A stretch of DNA of 64,000 nucleotides from Chloranthus sessilifolius (GCA_021018995.1 CM037590.1:39744287-39808286); one strand, 5' to 3'. Counted from the stretch's first letter, positions 61,101-63,254 are shown. Numbers and translations: made by a program. Notes: generated from the sequence alone by a model not told the origin.

Positions 61101-63254
61101 TGGCCAACGGCAGAATCCATATGCCTACACAAGATGGTTGATGTTCCCCTCTACTACTCAAAAATGGACTCCATGACCATACATATTCTGAGGAAGCTTG
61201 GGGATTTGCATGTCAGTGTTGTATTATTATTCTTGCCTACGTGTCCTGGGAGGATAAAGAGAGAACGTGTGTGTGTGTGTGTGTAGACCTTACCTCCTCC
61301 ACTTGGGCACATAGGTCATTGGGGTACCATCCGCACTCAAGAACGGTGTCGGGCTTGCCAAGCAAGTTGGCATTATGCAAAAAAGTGGGTGCTTCGCATT
61401 GGAAAAAAGTAGAATTACATTTTTCAACCTTGGTCAGGGCATGCAATATAAATATGAAAGCAATCTCTGAGCTGCAACGTATGTTTTTGCATTATTAGAT
61501 CAGCTACTCTGACTTTCGATCTCTCATCCATATAGCACATGGAATCCATATACTCATCCATATCCCAAACAAAGTTCTCTACCATATCCCAAAGAAAGCT
61601 ATCTAGTTCTTATGCCTCACGGGAGCAATAAAAAAATAGACAACCCTCCCCAACCCTAAATAGAAACTCAACCACTCAAACAAGAATATGCAATGCTTCT
61701 AAATTCTAATTGGTGAAAATCAGGACATTCGTTTGTATTTTTTTTATAATAAAGTTTGCACTAAATATACCCAAAAATTATTTACAAACAAGAGTATATA
61801 CATGTAGAGTCCCAACAGAACAGAGTTCCCAATTTGGGGTGATGGAGACCCGACATGCTTGTGAGAAGGCCCTTAATCAAGAAACACTGGACGAATATCC
61901 GGAAATCGGTGGCTCCAATCAAAGCAAAATTTTGTATGTGGAAGATAGCATTGAGTATGATTCTAACCTGCGTTCAGTAATGCAAAATGGGAAGGCCCTT
62001 TTCGTGGATTATGTGAGGAAAATTTAGAGCATTTGTTCCTCATATGTCAGTTTGCAAGTTGTATATGGATAATTTCCTACTAAGCTTCGGGGTTAGTGGT
62101 TGGATGTATGAATCTTGAGCGACGGTACTGGCAGAATCGCGGGTTGGTCAAAGGACCCTTCTATGGCAATAAGTGCATCTCTAGAGGGCGCTGCCAACAG
62201 CGATTTTTTGGGGAATTTTGAAGGAAAGGAATCTTAGGATTTTCAAAAAGAGGTTTGATACATGCAATGATACCAAGGCTTTATTCTCCAGGATCTGACT
62301 GAGAGGTGCTAGGCATCTCCTCTTGCTCCGCTCCCACTGTCGAGGAAGTTTTTAGGGATTGGGATCAGCTGAGGCTCTCATAGTAGTCGATTCGTGCTAC
62401 TCGCTCTCTGAGCATCTCTTTGAGCACTCACTTTTTCTTTTTATCTTTTTTCACGTGTTTCTTTATTTTCTCTGCTTTTGCCTTCTTTTTTGTTTTTATT
62501 TGGAAAAGCATGTCACTGCACCCCTTTGGATATGCTGTACTTTTGTCTTAATTAATGAAATTTTGGTGTTGCACCAATTTAAAAAAAAAAAAAGATTATA
62601 TTTACAAAAAATCATTTAACATTCAAGTTTATGATATAGTTTTAAATATATTAGATAAGAAAAATCTGAAGAAATCTTGTAGATGTAAAAGATTTCGAAT
62701 TGACATATTTTGAACGTATCACAAACAGGAAGCATAACTTCTATACTATAAGAGAGCACACAAACACGCCTATGCTATTGTATAGAATTAATATAAAAGC
62801 TCATAAAAAAACCTTCCATTTATGGGATGAAGTAACATGAATGAGTGAAAAAAAAAAACAGTAAGTTGGAGGCTTTACCGACAGATGTTCTGATGGAGCC
62901 TATCTTGAAGATCAATGAAGCTATTATACCTCGCTTCGTCAAAGGTTATTCCTCGTAAAACAGCACAAACAATGAAGGGGCGAATGGAAGAGGTCTGTAA
63001 AAACAATTCTACTTCAAATTGCATGGATAAAAATCACAATAAAATATTCTCAAATAAATTTTTTTAAAAGTAACTAACGTATTAACTCTCCATAAGCAAC
63101 TCAAAAAATTAAAAAAGTTACTACCTCTGGTTTTACATGCATCTTAAGCATGCATTTGACAGGAATGCCAGACATGGTGTAAATGGGTATCTCATCTTTA
63201 CCAACAAAAATGCGGAGGGCTTGTACAAGCCCTTCGAGACATAGTAAATCATAT
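1092..63254 (-). CDS. FARSB: Cytosolic phenylalanine--tRNA ligase beta subunit gene (partial, 15 internal exons)
   Basis: The beta subunit of the alpha2-beta2 class II enzyme charges tRNA-Phe with phenylalanine in the cytosol; this subunit carries the B3/B4 editing domain, the B5 domain and a catalytic-like core. Join, in transcript order: 63254-63125, 62994-62879, 58854-58788, 51683-51642, 39238-39197, 38916-38840, 35259-35133, 35027-34860, 24557-24429, 24307-24197, 22201-22067, 21345-21271, 9222-9115, 1370-1275, 1175-1092. That is 1507 bp, about 502 codons. All junctions are GT-AG and phases agree. The spliced order matches plant and human PheRS-beta with no missing block, covering about residues 72-573 of roughly 595. 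The N-terminal exon(s) and the last exon are outside the window. No frameshift or stop occurs in the exons, so the gene looks functional although it spans at least 62 kb. Identification is from family knowledge, not a search. Confidence 0.96.
1275..1370 (-). CDS. FARSB: PheRS-beta exon ([10 protein letters not shown])
   Basis: 96 bp, 32 codons, after TTGTAG. It begins [15 protein letters not shown] and ends GYYISPSQ before GTAAGG. [13 protein letters not shown] is the conserved segment before the final sheet of the core domain. Confidence 0.95.
1449..1868. mobile_element. MITE-like element (GGCTCCTGA / TCAGGAGAG ends)
   Basis: The 5' end reads 'gggctaatggctcctga' and the 3' end 'gtcaggagagtcgtgccc', an imperfect inverted repeat. 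The inner ends 'tttaaacacca' and 'ggtgctcaaatga' also pair. A shorter relative lies at 22853-23009. There is no coding capacity. The class is unclear. Confidence 0.5.
1984..2731. mobile_element. Palindrome-array DNA element, TTCGG type
   Basis: It begins CATGGATCAAAATTTCGG and ends in the near inverse 'gagattttgatccatg'. Flanks are GATGAGTG (1976-1983) and GATGAGCT (2732-2739), an imperfect 8-bp target duplication. The 748-bp interior is built of short variants of TTCGGCCGAAAT, CCGAAAT and TCGCCGAAT. No ORF of interest. The size and target-site length would fit a non-autonomous hAT-like element; the class assignment is inference. Confidence 0.72.
4816..4998. mobile_element. Palindrome-array DNA element, TTCGG type, inside the LINE
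   Basis: Interior variants of TTCGGTCC/GGACCGAAA/CCGAAATT. The 3' end 'ccgaaattttgaaccatg' is the inverse of the family end; the 5' end is weaker ('cagcaattaaaatagcgg'). Flanked by the identical 9-bp GTGTGGAAT at 4807-4815 and 4999-5007. The LINE reading frame resumes after the second copy, so this is a clear insertion. Confidence 0.8.
5490..5815. mobile_element. GC-rich TIR element inside the LINE
   Basis: The ends read 'gggtggttcagac' and 'gtctgaacccaccca', inverted. The terminal 60-80 bp hold GGGCGCC-type palindromes and the middle is T-rich. LINE coding continues on both sides. I could not settle the target duplication. It resembles the palindrome-array elements in design, with a third motif. 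Confidence 0.55.
6872..7455 (-). mobile_element. RTE-type LINE 3' remnant
   Basis: Minus strand. It encodes pieces of the plant RTE (BovB-like) C-terminal region: DISNRIxAGW near 7350, then [10 protein letters not shown] (about 7180), and [11 protein letters not shown] near 7080. It ends in a (ATG)n-type 3' tail, 'atcatcatcatt' on the plus strand at 6877-6890. Broken by stops. Confidence 0.8.
7460..8206. other. Intron, nothing recognised
   Basis: No coding similarity or clear repeat structure seen. Confidence 0.5.
8223..8424 (-). mobile_element. tRNA-derived SINE with target duplication
   Basis: Minus strand. The head carries box A (TTAGGTGAGCTGACCAGG) and box B (GAGTTCGAATCCC). Direct repeats ACTGCACAGTATTTTT flank it at 8207-8222 and 8425-8440, and the element's A-rich 3' end abuts the 8207 copy. 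About 200 bp, no ORF. Confidence 0.85.
9115..9222 (-). CDS. FARSB: PheRS-beta exon (IFEVGDIV / NRRQLAALY)
   Basis: 108 bp, 36 codons, after TTGTAG. It encodes [20 protein letters not shown], then [10 protein letters not shown] and SGFE, ending before GTATAA. IFEVxDxV and NRRxLAALY are core-domain motifs. It is isolated between introns of 12.0 and 7.7 kb. Confidence 0.96.
9223..10250. other. Intron with degenerate repeats
   Basis: Contains 'caaactttgac'-type direct and inverted repeats (9690-9870). A 3' edge reads 'ttatcaaacaaggcct' (10218-10233), which resembles a TIR end, but no matching 5' end was found. Confidence 0.4.
10250..11125. repeat. Intronic tandem duplication, copy 1
   Basis: The order 'gcagaatcatt', 'gcaaaatgctaaaatg', 'cttcatcttatgtcac', 'caatttgca', 'attcctggtaggga', 'gcaagcagcaatcac', 'aagaaatctaagcttc' recurs at 11985-12243 and 18002-18535. 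The second copy is split by an L1 insertion. A short sub-duplication of the 'aattcctgg-tagggatga' piece lies inside copy 1 (10480-10660). Confidence 0.8.
11126..11984. other. Intron, nothing recognised
   Basis: T-rich and C-rich stretches (11380-11700). No recognisable product. Confidence 0.5.
11985..12243. repeat. Intronic tandem duplication, copy 2, left part
   Basis: Matches 10255-10455 of copy 1 in order and spacing. It ends at the L1 target site. Confidence 0.78.
12372..12543. repeat. Hairpin and direct repeat in the L1 3' region
   Basis: 'atgacccagagagacagccc' (12371 on) is inverted at 12455-12476 ('gggctgtctttctgggtcat'). A direct repeat 'cccctctcgcagaaggaag' with 'tttggttaaaagcagg' appears at 12401 and 12499. 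It is a local rearrangement of the LINE tail. Confidence 0.75.
13844..14925 (+). repeat. 5' LTR of the gag-only element
   Basis: 1082 bp, TGATGGGGACATCAA...CTGCATCA. It matches the 3' LTR over its whole length with scattered differences and small indels. Both contain the 'tatataaaaggccatgtaaa' promoter-like segment (14288-14310). Confidence 0.88.
15061..16258 (+). pseudogene. Retrotransposon gag / nucleocapsid and acidic linker, broken
   Basis: Retrotrans_gag-like stretch: [20 protein letters not shown] and [17 protein letters not shown] near 15270-15380, then W-T-HIE. A stop near 15471 is followed by the same frame ([13 protein letters not shown]). A zinc-knuckle relative [17 protein letters not shown] is at 15559-15610, where the C-to-H spacing is enlarged. 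After a shift, an acidic linker ([15 protein letters not shown]) continues to about 16255. It is the same lineage as the gag of the 40053 gypsy element. Confidence 0.82.
16459..16700 (+). pseudogene. Three tandem chromodomain-like motifs
   Basis: One reading frame contains YLLRWKGK (16462), YLFQWKGK (16543) and YLIKWKGK (16624), each followed by a K/D-rich turn and T-W or T-S. They are spaced exactly 81 bp (27 codons) apart. The motif is the core of the chromodomain found at the end of Ty3/gypsy chromovirus integrase. Here it follows a gag linker directly, without integrase. A stop lies just before the first unit. Confidence 0.75.
16728..17749 (+). repeat. 3' LTR of the gag-only element
   Basis: 1022 bp, TGATGGGGATATCAA...GTGCATCA, preceded by the purine-rich 'ctcgaggagaat'. 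It is shorter than the 5' LTR by several small deletions. Confidence 0.87.
18002..18535. repeat. Intronic tandem duplication, copy 2, right part
   Basis: Continues copy 1 from about 10558 to 11125 ('tagtaggagaa', 'gtatattccttc', 'gcaagcagcaatcacc', 'aagaaatctaagcttc'). With 11985-12243 it restores the duplicated order around the L1 insertion. Confidence 0.8.
18556..18870. mobile_element. Palindrome-array element, CGGTTCG/CGAACCG type
   Basis: The ends 'ccaatgttacctgattcg' and 'cgaattaggtaaccctgg' are inverted. Short CGGTTCG and CGAACCG units fill the outer thirds. The flanks CCTTAA/TCTTAA are at most a weak target duplication. Same design as the TTCGG elements. Confidence 0.6.
18932..19236. 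repeat. GGGCCGGGC/GCCCGGCCC array element
   Basis: GC-rich palindromic array in AT-rich surroundings, starting 'taagggtgtcaacgggccgg' and ending '-ggcccagcccgtttagct'. The TRAGGG-TGTCAA start resembles the hAT-like MITE at 31233. The 3' terminal repeat is not clear. Confidence 0.6.
19246..19856. repeat. 0.6-kb direct duplication, copy 1
   Basis: Nearly identical to 20187-20802, from 'aaagaggaacaattgtgcag' to 'cccatctaacaaacat'. It includes a CGATAC/GATATC-rich core (19565-19737) ending 'aatttttgaaaccgcg', which looks like another palindrome-array element. Confidence 0.92.
20187..20802. repeat. 0.6-kb direct duplication, copy 2
   Basis: Second copy, period about 941 bp. Only scattered substitutions and 1-3 bp indels from copy 1, so the event is young compared with the nearby LINE decay. 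No coding capacity recognised. Confidence 0.92.
20803..21270. other. Intron next to exon 21271, nothing recognised
   Basis: AT-rich, single-copy looking. It is the distal part of the 12.0-kb intron. Confidence 0.5.
21271..21345 (-). CDS. FARSB: PheRS-beta exon ([12 protein letters not shown])
   Basis: 75 bp, 25 codons: [20 protein letters not shown] then PRPIK, between GACAG and GTATTC. It matches the family motif [15 protein letters not shown]. It is followed by a 12.0-kb intron with nested insertions. Confidence 0.96.
22067..22201 (-). CDS. FARSB: PheRS-beta exon (core domain, [12 protein letters not shown])
   Basis: 135 bp, 45 codons, after CTGTAG. It encodes [26 protein letters not shown] and GNPRSSDFE, ending before GTTGGT. 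These are conserved core-domain motifs of the class II-like beta subunit. Confidence 0.97.
22487..22797. repeat. Two-copy tandem repeat, period 154 bp
   Basis: 'cttaaatgacact...gcagatgaattcagtgc' begins at 22487 and 22641. Each copy ends near 'cagataaaaaa-cagt-cctc-ttca'. It lies in the 2.0-kb intron. Confidence 0.9.
22853..23009. mobile_element. MITE-like element, relative of 1449-1868
   Basis: The ends 'tagggataatggctccagtc' and 'gacaggagagtaggtccct' are imperfect inverted repeats. The core shares 'tatcactttgac' and 'ggtgtttaaatga' with the element at 1449. Confidence 0.5.
23010..24196. other. Intron, nothing recognised
   Basis: AT-rich, no repeat or coding signal that I can support. Confidence 0.5.
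24197..24307 (-). CDS. FARSB: PheRS-beta exon (DVAIAYGFN block)
   Basis: 111 bp, 37 codons. It starts [19 protein letters not shown] and ends VTDLVRLE before GTACTG. It closes the B5 domain and leads into the catalytic-like core. The preceding intron is 121 bp. Confidence 0.96.
24429..24557 (-). CDS. FARSB: PheRS-beta exon (B5 domain)
   Basis: 129 bp, 43 codons, between TTCCAG and GTATTA. It encodes [10 protein letters not shown] and, at the end, [16 protein letters not shown]. The VPPxRxDILHxCDVxED sequence is the B5-domain signature of PheRS-beta. It follows a 10.3-kb intron that holds a gag-only LTR element. Confidence 0.96.
24662..25579 (+). repeat. 5' LTR of the second gag-only element
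   Basis: 918 bp. It contains GATCGATCGATC palindromes (24776-24787, 24833-24842) and a 'ctatataaggtctttata' promoter-like segment (25010-25027). Confidence 0.88.
25785..26836 (+). pseudogene. Shortened gag with zinc knuckle and S/T/E-rich linker
   Basis: [19 protein letters not shown] opens a gag N-terminus. [17 protein letters not shown] then jumps to [13 protein letters not shown], so most of the Retrotrans_gag core seen in the first element is deleted. The zinc knuckle [14 protein letters not shown] (26281-26322) has Asn where His is expected. The linker repeats S-P-T-R-E/D-S-T-E (26505-26570). Frames break at 25767, 26178 and 26634. Confidence 0.8.
26973..27147 (-). mobile_element. tRNA-derived SINE in the gag-only element
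   Basis: Minus strand. Box A-like TTAGCTCAGTTATTCAAG, box B-like GTGCGAGTCCCC. The 3' region has the 'gattagtcgaggtgcgcg' and 'aagctggcccgaacacc' block widespread in plant SINEs, then an A tail. Direct repeats TTGACCCATTCCTTG (from 26959) and TTGATCCATTCCTTG (from 27148). Confidence 0.85.
27393..28315 (+). repeat. 3' LTR of the second gag-only element
   Basis: 923 bp. Compared with the 5' LTR it has an extra 'gatgaagcagaagagaagtc' stretch, a (TTA)n expansion (27667-27690) and small deletions. Confidence 0.88.
28316..29350. other. Intron with CGATAC/GATATG-rich element remnant
   Basis: 'cttacgatacaggatacgatac' (28393 on) and 'cttacgatactcgatac' (28976 on) echo 'cttacgatacacgatac' left of the LTR element at 24645. 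The LTR element probably landed inside one CGATAC-type element whose far edge is near 29020 ('gatttgacagcc'). Confidence 0.5.
29352..29460 (+). mobile_element. Small tRNA-like SINE, copy
   Basis: TGGGCCTGTAGCTCAACTGG (box A TAGCTCAACTGG) and box B GGTTCAATCCC at 29404-29414, followed by a GA microsatellite. Same family as 29905, 38265 and 56267. Confidence 0.7.
29461..29560 (-). mobile_element. RTE LINE 3'-end fragment with (CAT)n/(CAC)n microsatellite
   Basis: A long (ATC)n-(ACC)n-(ATC)n run is followed by 'cacagccttttcccc' and 'tttggggtcaa', the 3' end signature of the RTE LINEs at 6872 and 35505. Too short for coding. Confidence 0.65.
29905..29990 (+). mobile_element. Small tRNA-like SINE, copy
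   Basis: GGCTTGGGCCTGTAGGTTGA, then box B AGGTTCGAGCCCAAC and 'ttacctataaaaag'. Box A is degenerate. No clear target duplication. Confidence 0.6.
30080..30240. repeat. GGACC/GGTCC-rich element, possible palindrome-array member
   Basis: 'tttttaaaactggaccagcc' at the left and 'aaactggcagactggtcagt' at the right enclose AGGTCCGATCAGGACC and GTCCGGTCCAG units. Ends and target duplication are unclear. Confidence 0.4.
30653..31060. mobile_element. Foldback element with long inverted arms
   Basis: Arms of roughly 190 bp. AAAGGGAACTAAAACTTGCA and 'taccgtggcacatgg' (30653-30699) pair with 'catgtgccacggta' and 'tgcaagttttcgcaccct' (31015-31060). 'ggcacgaaa' and 'tttcgtgcc' pair near the centre. No ORF. 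The size and long arms suggest a MULE- or foldback-type non-autonomous element. Confidence 0.75.
31233..31454. mobile_element. hAT-like MITE
   Basis: Terminal repeats TAGGGCTGTCAATGGGT and its near inverse ACCCATTGACAACCCTA. Flanks ACCAAAGT (31225-31232) and ACCAAAGC (31455-31462) give a 7/8 target duplication. The TAGGG start and 8-bp duplication fit hAT. The interior repeats CCCAACCYGATGGGTCA-type units. Confidence 0.75.
31466..34185. other. Intron, mostly unrecognised
   Basis: At 32004-32110 a near-direct repeat, 'ggtgccaacttt-aatggaaaa' and 'gatgccaactttcaatggaaaa'. Weak open stretches (31997-32317, 33040-33315, 33509-33940) read like decayed protein, but I do not recognise them. 33509-33940 is open for 143 codons with no family motif that I know. 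Confidence 0.4.
34186..34705. repeat. Two-copy tandem repeat, period about 262 bp
   Basis: 'gctttttcatccataaactac' (34191) and 'gctttttcataaactac' (34452) begin copies that share 'attgtgccctgaaaccaatca' split by small changes and end 'agagaatacaagtcaa'. It lies just downstream (in gene sense) of exon 34860-35027. Confidence 0.88.
34860..35027 (-). CDS. FARSB: PheRS-beta exon (end of editing region, IYPDL block)
   Basis: 168 bp, 56 codons, phase 0. It begins [20 protein letters not shown], contains [18 protein letters not shown] and ends GASLEANE before GTATTA. The order matches the family. It is the longest exon in the window. Confidence 0.96.
35133..35259 (-). CDS. FARSB: PheRS-beta exon ([14 protein letters not shown])
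   Basis: 127 bp. The first base completes Arg, then [40 protein letters not shown] and M, ending before GTAGGC. LPPIINGxHSxI is the signature of the editing-domain core. The preceding intron is about 3.6 kb and the following one 105 bp. Confidence 0.97.
35505..36260 (-). mobile_element. RTE-type LINE 3' remnant
   Basis: Minus strand. [20 protein letters not shown] and AGWMKW (36010-36100) are the RTE C-terminal pattern. The 3' end at 35505-35560 has 'atcatcacagcc' and the perfect palindrome CCCCAAATATTTGGGG. Broken frames. Confidence 0.8.
36613..36712. mobile_element. 100-bp hairpin MITE
   Basis: 'gaaatgctcattgtttact' and 'agtgcttcacgaag' (36615-36650) pair with 'cttcgtgtctcgtgaagcac' and 'gtgaagcatttc' (36669-36710), an almost complete foldback with a short loop. 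No coding. Confidence 0.7.
37468..37673. mobile_element. Palindrome-array DNA element, CGATACG type, with 8-bp target duplication
   Basis: CATGGATCAAAATTTT at the left and its near inverse GAGATTTTGACCCATG at the right. Exact 8-bp repeats AGTATGAC at 37460-37467 and 37674-37681. The 206-bp interior is nearly all CGATACGTATCG and ATTCAATGTATCG variants on both strands. It is nested in the GCATATG-type array: copy a at 360 lacks it. Confidence 0.85.
37682..37850. repeat. GCATATG/CGATCG palindrome array (copy b)
   Basis: Degenerate GCGATCGCATATG units as at 360-534, with the same upstream flank. The two copies are about 37 kb apart in the same gene. Confidence 0.7.
38265..38357 (+). mobile_element. 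Small tRNA-like SINE with target duplication
   Basis: 93 bp. Box A TAGCACAATACAAGG, box B AGATTCGAGCCC, A tail. Flanked by TCAGTACCA at 38256-38264 and 38358-38366. There is practically nothing beyond the tRNA-like part and the tail. Confidence 0.85.
38367..38839. other. Intron edge, nothing recognised
   Basis: AT-rich sequence next to exon 38840-38916. Confidence 0.5.
38840..38916 (-). CDS. FARSB: PheRS-beta exon (editing-domain segment)
   Basis: 77 bp after TTTGCAG. It encodes [20 protein letters not shown] then IYDSN, and ends with two bases (AG) of a split Arg codon before GTATGA. It is a conserved B3/B4-domain segment. The 280-bp intron separating it from the previous exon carries no insertion that I can see. 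Confidence 0.96.
39197..39238 (-). CDS. FARSB: PheRS-beta 42-bp exon
   Basis: Fourteen complete codons, [14 protein letters not shown], between TTTGCAG and GTAAGT. It matches the family segment [14 protein letters not shown]. Phase 0 at both ends. It lies after the 12.4-kb intron that holds the full-length gypsy element. Confidence 0.95.
39600..39761 (+). mobile_element. SINE with target duplication
   Basis: Box A-like TGGTAATAGGCTTGGG, box B GGTTCGAGAC. Flanked by TGTTACAAAGTG at 39588-39599 and 39762-39773. 162 bp. Confidence 0.78.
40053..41567 (+). repeat. 5' LTR with internal 649-bp tandem duplication
   Basis: 1515 bp against 832 bp for the 3' LTR. The segment beginning 'gaagaggaagccagagta' at 40121 starts again at 40770 and runs to the LTR end. 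Each unit has its own 'tatataa-gaggc-tgtaaac' promoter-like block (40384, 41022) and the tandem decamers 'gacggacgtccgtga'. Confidence 0.9.
41698..43250 (+). pseudogene. gypsy gag and nucleocapsid, interrupted
   Basis: Starts [20 protein letters not shown] at 41698, then [20 protein letters not shown] and [19 protein letters not shown] (41985-42115), a Retrotrans_gag pattern. A CGATACG element at 42300-42806 splits it; the frame resumes with [14 protein letters not shown] (42817). The zinc-knuckle relative [14 protein letters not shown] (43172-43213) has lost the Gly and His. In-frame stops and shifts occur. Confidence 0.85.
42300..42806. mobile_element. Palindrome-array DNA element, CGATACG type, inside gag
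   Basis: CATGGGTCAAAATACCGG at the left and the inverse-like 'gattttttaacccatg' at the right. Exact 8-bp repeats CTCGTGAC at 42292-42299 and 42807-42814. The 507-bp interior is CGATACGTATCG, GATACATTGAATGTATCG and short A/T spacers. The gag flanks are colinear across it. Confidence 0.88.
43420..43605 (+). pseudogene. gypsy aspartic protease region
   Basis: [15 protein letters not shown] (43447-43491) is the retropepsin active site in its D-S-G form, followed by [10 protein letters not shown]. The downstream end is replaced by a palindrome-array fragment at about 43595-43706. Confidence 0.82.
43595..43706. mobile_element. CGATACG palindrome-array element, truncated
   Basis: GAATGTATCGAACGATACAT and similar units, ending 'ggacgatattttgatccatg', the family 3' end. 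The 5' terminal repeat is missing and no target duplication is seen. It sits between protease and RT of the gypsy element. Confidence 0.75.
43880..44790 (+). pseudogene. gypsy reverse transcriptase, catalytic Asp lost
   Basis: [20 protein letters not shown] opens the RT region (43906 on). A decayed stretch (44090-44320) still shows [18 protein letters not shown] in changing frames. [20 protein letters not shown] is intact at 44350. The catalytic box reads [11 protein letters not shown] at 44434-44466, Gly in place of the second Asp of the usual Y-x-D-D, which alone would abolish polymerase activity. Then [11 protein letters not shown] and [12 protein letters not shown]. Confidence 0.9.
44810..45180 (+). 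pseudogene. gypsy RNase H region
   Basis: [12 protein letters not shown] (44816-44851), then a frameshift, then [20 protein letters not shown] and [19 protein letters not shown] (44871-44984). The later HxxADxLSR region is degraded ([11 protein letters not shown]). Confidence 0.88.
45310..46100 (+). pseudogene. gypsy integrase
   Basis: Zinc-binding part: [20 protein letters not shown] to HCRTYQVSK (45375-45515), where the second Cys pair is damaged (C-R-T-Y). The DDE core has [10 protein letters not shown] (45583), [12 protein letters not shown] then a stop (45765-45803), and [19 protein letters not shown] (45857 on), so all three acidic positions remain. The C-terminal [18 protein letters not shown] follows at 46004. 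Confidence 0.9.
46500..46714 (+). pseudogene. gypsy chromodomain-like 3' end
   Basis: [20 protein letters not shown] continuing WVGKPESKN, then a stop, then IHENEVR. The YxVKWxGKPE core is the chromovirus chromodomain pattern. It ends just before the 3' LTR. Confidence 0.7.
46715..47546 (+). repeat. 3' LTR of the gypsy element
   Basis: 832 bp, TGACGGGAACGTCGAG...CCCGCGTCA. It lacks the 649-bp duplication of the 5' LTR. Confidence 0.92.
47552..48825 (+). pseudogene. Chromovirus integrase to chromodomain remnant
   Basis: A different gypsy lineage from the element to its left. In alternating frames: [13 protein letters not shown] (47572), [13 protein letters not shown] (47657), [11 protein letters not shown] (47968), [10 protein letters not shown] (48330), [17 protein letters not shown] (48433) and [10 protein letters not shown] with AEATWE (48693-48745). 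These are integrase HHCC, core end, the post-integrase region and the chromodomain. The left edge coincides with the target site of the 7.5-kb element. Many stops. Confidence 0.8.
48826..49265 (+). repeat. Probable LTR of the chromovirus remnant
   Basis: It starts TGTCATGGTC directly after a purine tract ('caaatgggggtaat') and the chromodomain end. It includes a (TTTGTA)n run (49107-49132). The right edge is uncertain and no partner LTR is in the window. Confidence 0.55.
49342..50544. mobile_element. PIF/Harbinger-like non-autonomous DNA transposon
   Basis: Terminal repeats GGGCCTGTTTGGATA and TATCCAAACAGGCCC, flanked by TAA at 49339-49341 and 50545-50547, which fits the PIF/Harbinger target preference. 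About 1.2 kb. It contains a CGATACG palindrome element (49652-49861) and GA-rich patches. No transposase is recognisable. Confidence 0.8.
49652..49861. mobile_element. CGATACG palindrome-array element inside the PIF-like element
   Basis: It starts CATGGATCAAAATCTCGG. Interior CGATACGTATCR and 'gataccgtatcggt' units. The right end stops at 'caatacgtatcc' without the terminal repeat, so no target duplication can be shown. Confidence 0.75.
50552..51500. repeat. Two-copy tandem duplication, period 473 bp
   Basis: 'catggccaagtactgaattg' begins at 50552 and again at 51025. The copies are nearly identical to 'gcacgatgaatcaaaacat'. It lies about 140 bp from exon 51642-51683, on its downstream side in gene sense. 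No coding recognised despite a 99-codon open stretch in copy 2. Confidence 0.93.
51642..51683 (-). CDS. FARSB: PheRS-beta 42-bp exon
   Basis: Fourteen complete codons, [14 protein letters not shown], between a CCAG acceptor and a GTAAGAA donor. It matches the family segment that ends in NFVPLKQ. Phase 0 at both ends. It is a very small exon between introns of about 7.1 and 12.4 kb. Confidence 0.94.
51747..52914. other. Intron, nothing recognised
   Basis: A short direct repeat, 'ttattcaagtat-a-agac/t' with 'acaacacctaaaac' (51728-51780 and 51882-51920), is all I see. Confidence 0.5.
52915..54720 (+). mobile_element. Ty1/copia remnant (RT, RNase H, 3' LTR)
   Basis: RT starts [15 protein letters not shown] (52944) with [20 protein letters not shown]; then [13 protein letters not shown] (53248), [11 protein letters not shown] and [10 protein letters not shown] (53482-53513; Ser replaces the second Asp of the usual Y-V-D-D). 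RNase [21 protein letters not shown] (54047 on), then 'acatagaggtggacattcat'. A purine tract 'ttgaaggggagtgg' precedes a probable 3' LTR, 54452-54720 (TG...ACCTAACA). A G16 run sits at about 53740. The 5' half is missing. Antisense to the host gene. Confidence 0.88.
54721..55590. other. Intron, nothing recognised
   Basis: AT-rich, no element edges seen. Confidence 0.5.
55595..55756 (+). pseudogene. L1 RT fragment ([19 protein letters not shown])
   Basis: A short LINE piece: '[20 protein letters not shown]' continuing [11 protein letters not shown], a pattern typical of plant L1 RT after the fingers and palm. It ends abruptly. Confidence 0.7.
55757..55935. repeat. LTR- or TE-edge fragment (TATTGTCCG ... 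CAATGTGGGAC)
   Basis: 'atattgtccggttctgggct', 'aacgcgtcatga' and 'ccaatgtgggac' occur in this order in a widespread plant repeat. Only a fragment is here; the class is not certain. Confidence 0.45.
56267..56354 (-). mobile_element. Small tRNA-like SINE with target duplication
   Basis: Minus strand, 88 bp. GGGCCTGTAGCACAATGG (box A TAGCACAATGG) and box B AGGTTTGAGC. Flanks TTGCACAGTTT (56256-56266) and TTGTACAGTTT (56355-56365). Confidence 0.83.
56398..56442. repeat. AT microsatellite
   Basis: Interrupted (TA)n of about 45 bp next to the RTE element start. Confidence 0.9.
56443..57852 (+). mobile_element. RTE-type LINE, RT region to 3' end
   Basis: Plus strand. Broken frames with [15 protein letters not shown] (56528), CANYRGIKI (56583), [20 protein letters not shown] then [20 protein letters not shown] ending YDCV (56687-56815), LFADETNC (57040), VTRKDKI (57515) and the 3' GRRRGRPM region (57678). 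It ends in a (GATGAT)-(AC)n tail at 57825-57852. Stops and indels throughout. Confidence 0.88.
57944..58348. repeat. Two-copy tandem duplication, 186 bp each
   Basis: 57944-58129 and 58163-58348 are virtually identical, from 'ttagggcactggagctgatt' to 'gtcagcatacaaatgc', separated by 33 bp that contain 'agtttcctgaaag'. It is one of the youngest-looking duplications in the window. Confidence 0.95.
58788..58854 (-). CDS. FARSB: PheRS-beta exon ([14 protein letters not shown] block)
   Basis: 67 bp. It supplies the last base of the split Arg codon, then [19 protein letters not shown] and SYE, ending before GTAAAT. The [10 protein letters not shown] motif is highly conserved in archaeal and eukaryotic PheRS-beta. 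The preceding intron is about 4.0 kb and the following one about 7.1 kb. Confidence 0.95.
58855..60585. other. Intron, nothing recognised
   Basis: AT-rich with no recognisable coding or element ends. Confidence 0.5.
60590..61050 (+). pseudogene. L1 LINE RNase H domain and 3' end remnant
   Basis: Frames read QGSAGFDG (60627 on), [20 protein letters not shown] (60665-60724) and, later, [14 protein letters not shown] followed by [13 protein letters not shown] (60866-60955). This is the RVT_3-type RNase H found at the end of some plant L1 elements, followed by a LINE-like 3' tail. Degenerate. Confidence 0.7.
61060..61790. other. Intron with (GT)n, nothing recognised
   Basis: A (GT)n run at 61267-61284. 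Open stretches on both strands at 61237-61498 match nothing that I know. Confidence 0.5.
61800..62594 (+). mobile_element. L1 LINE 3' end (zf-RVT) with poly-A
   Basis: [13 protein letters not shown] and [13 protein letters not shown] (about 61880-61960) with the later L-E-H-L-F-L-x-C region (62025-62060) are the LINE zf-RVT tail. The 3' UTR ends in A13 at 62581-62593. Stops throughout. Confidence 0.78.
62879..62994 (-). CDS. FARSB: PheRS-beta exon, start of the B3/B4 domain
   Basis: 116 bp after a TTACAG acceptor. It encodes [18 protein letters not shown] and, further on, [15 protein letters not shown], and ends with two bases of an Arg codon (CG) before GTAAAG. The RPFxVCAVLRG motif opens the B3/B4 (editing) domain in this family. 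It is separated from the previous exon by a 130-bp intron. Confidence 0.96.
63125..63254 (-). CDS. FARSB: PheRS-beta exon, about residues 72-114
   Basis: 130 bp. It begins with the last base of an Arg codon after a CAG acceptor and ends in a complete Glu codon before GTAGTA. It encodes [16 protein letters not shown] followed by a KDEIPIY stretch and ends in HVKPE, the conserved N-terminal block of eukaryotic PheRS-beta. The upstream part (about 71 residues, ending near PAN-R) was not found in 63255-64000. Confidence 0.96.
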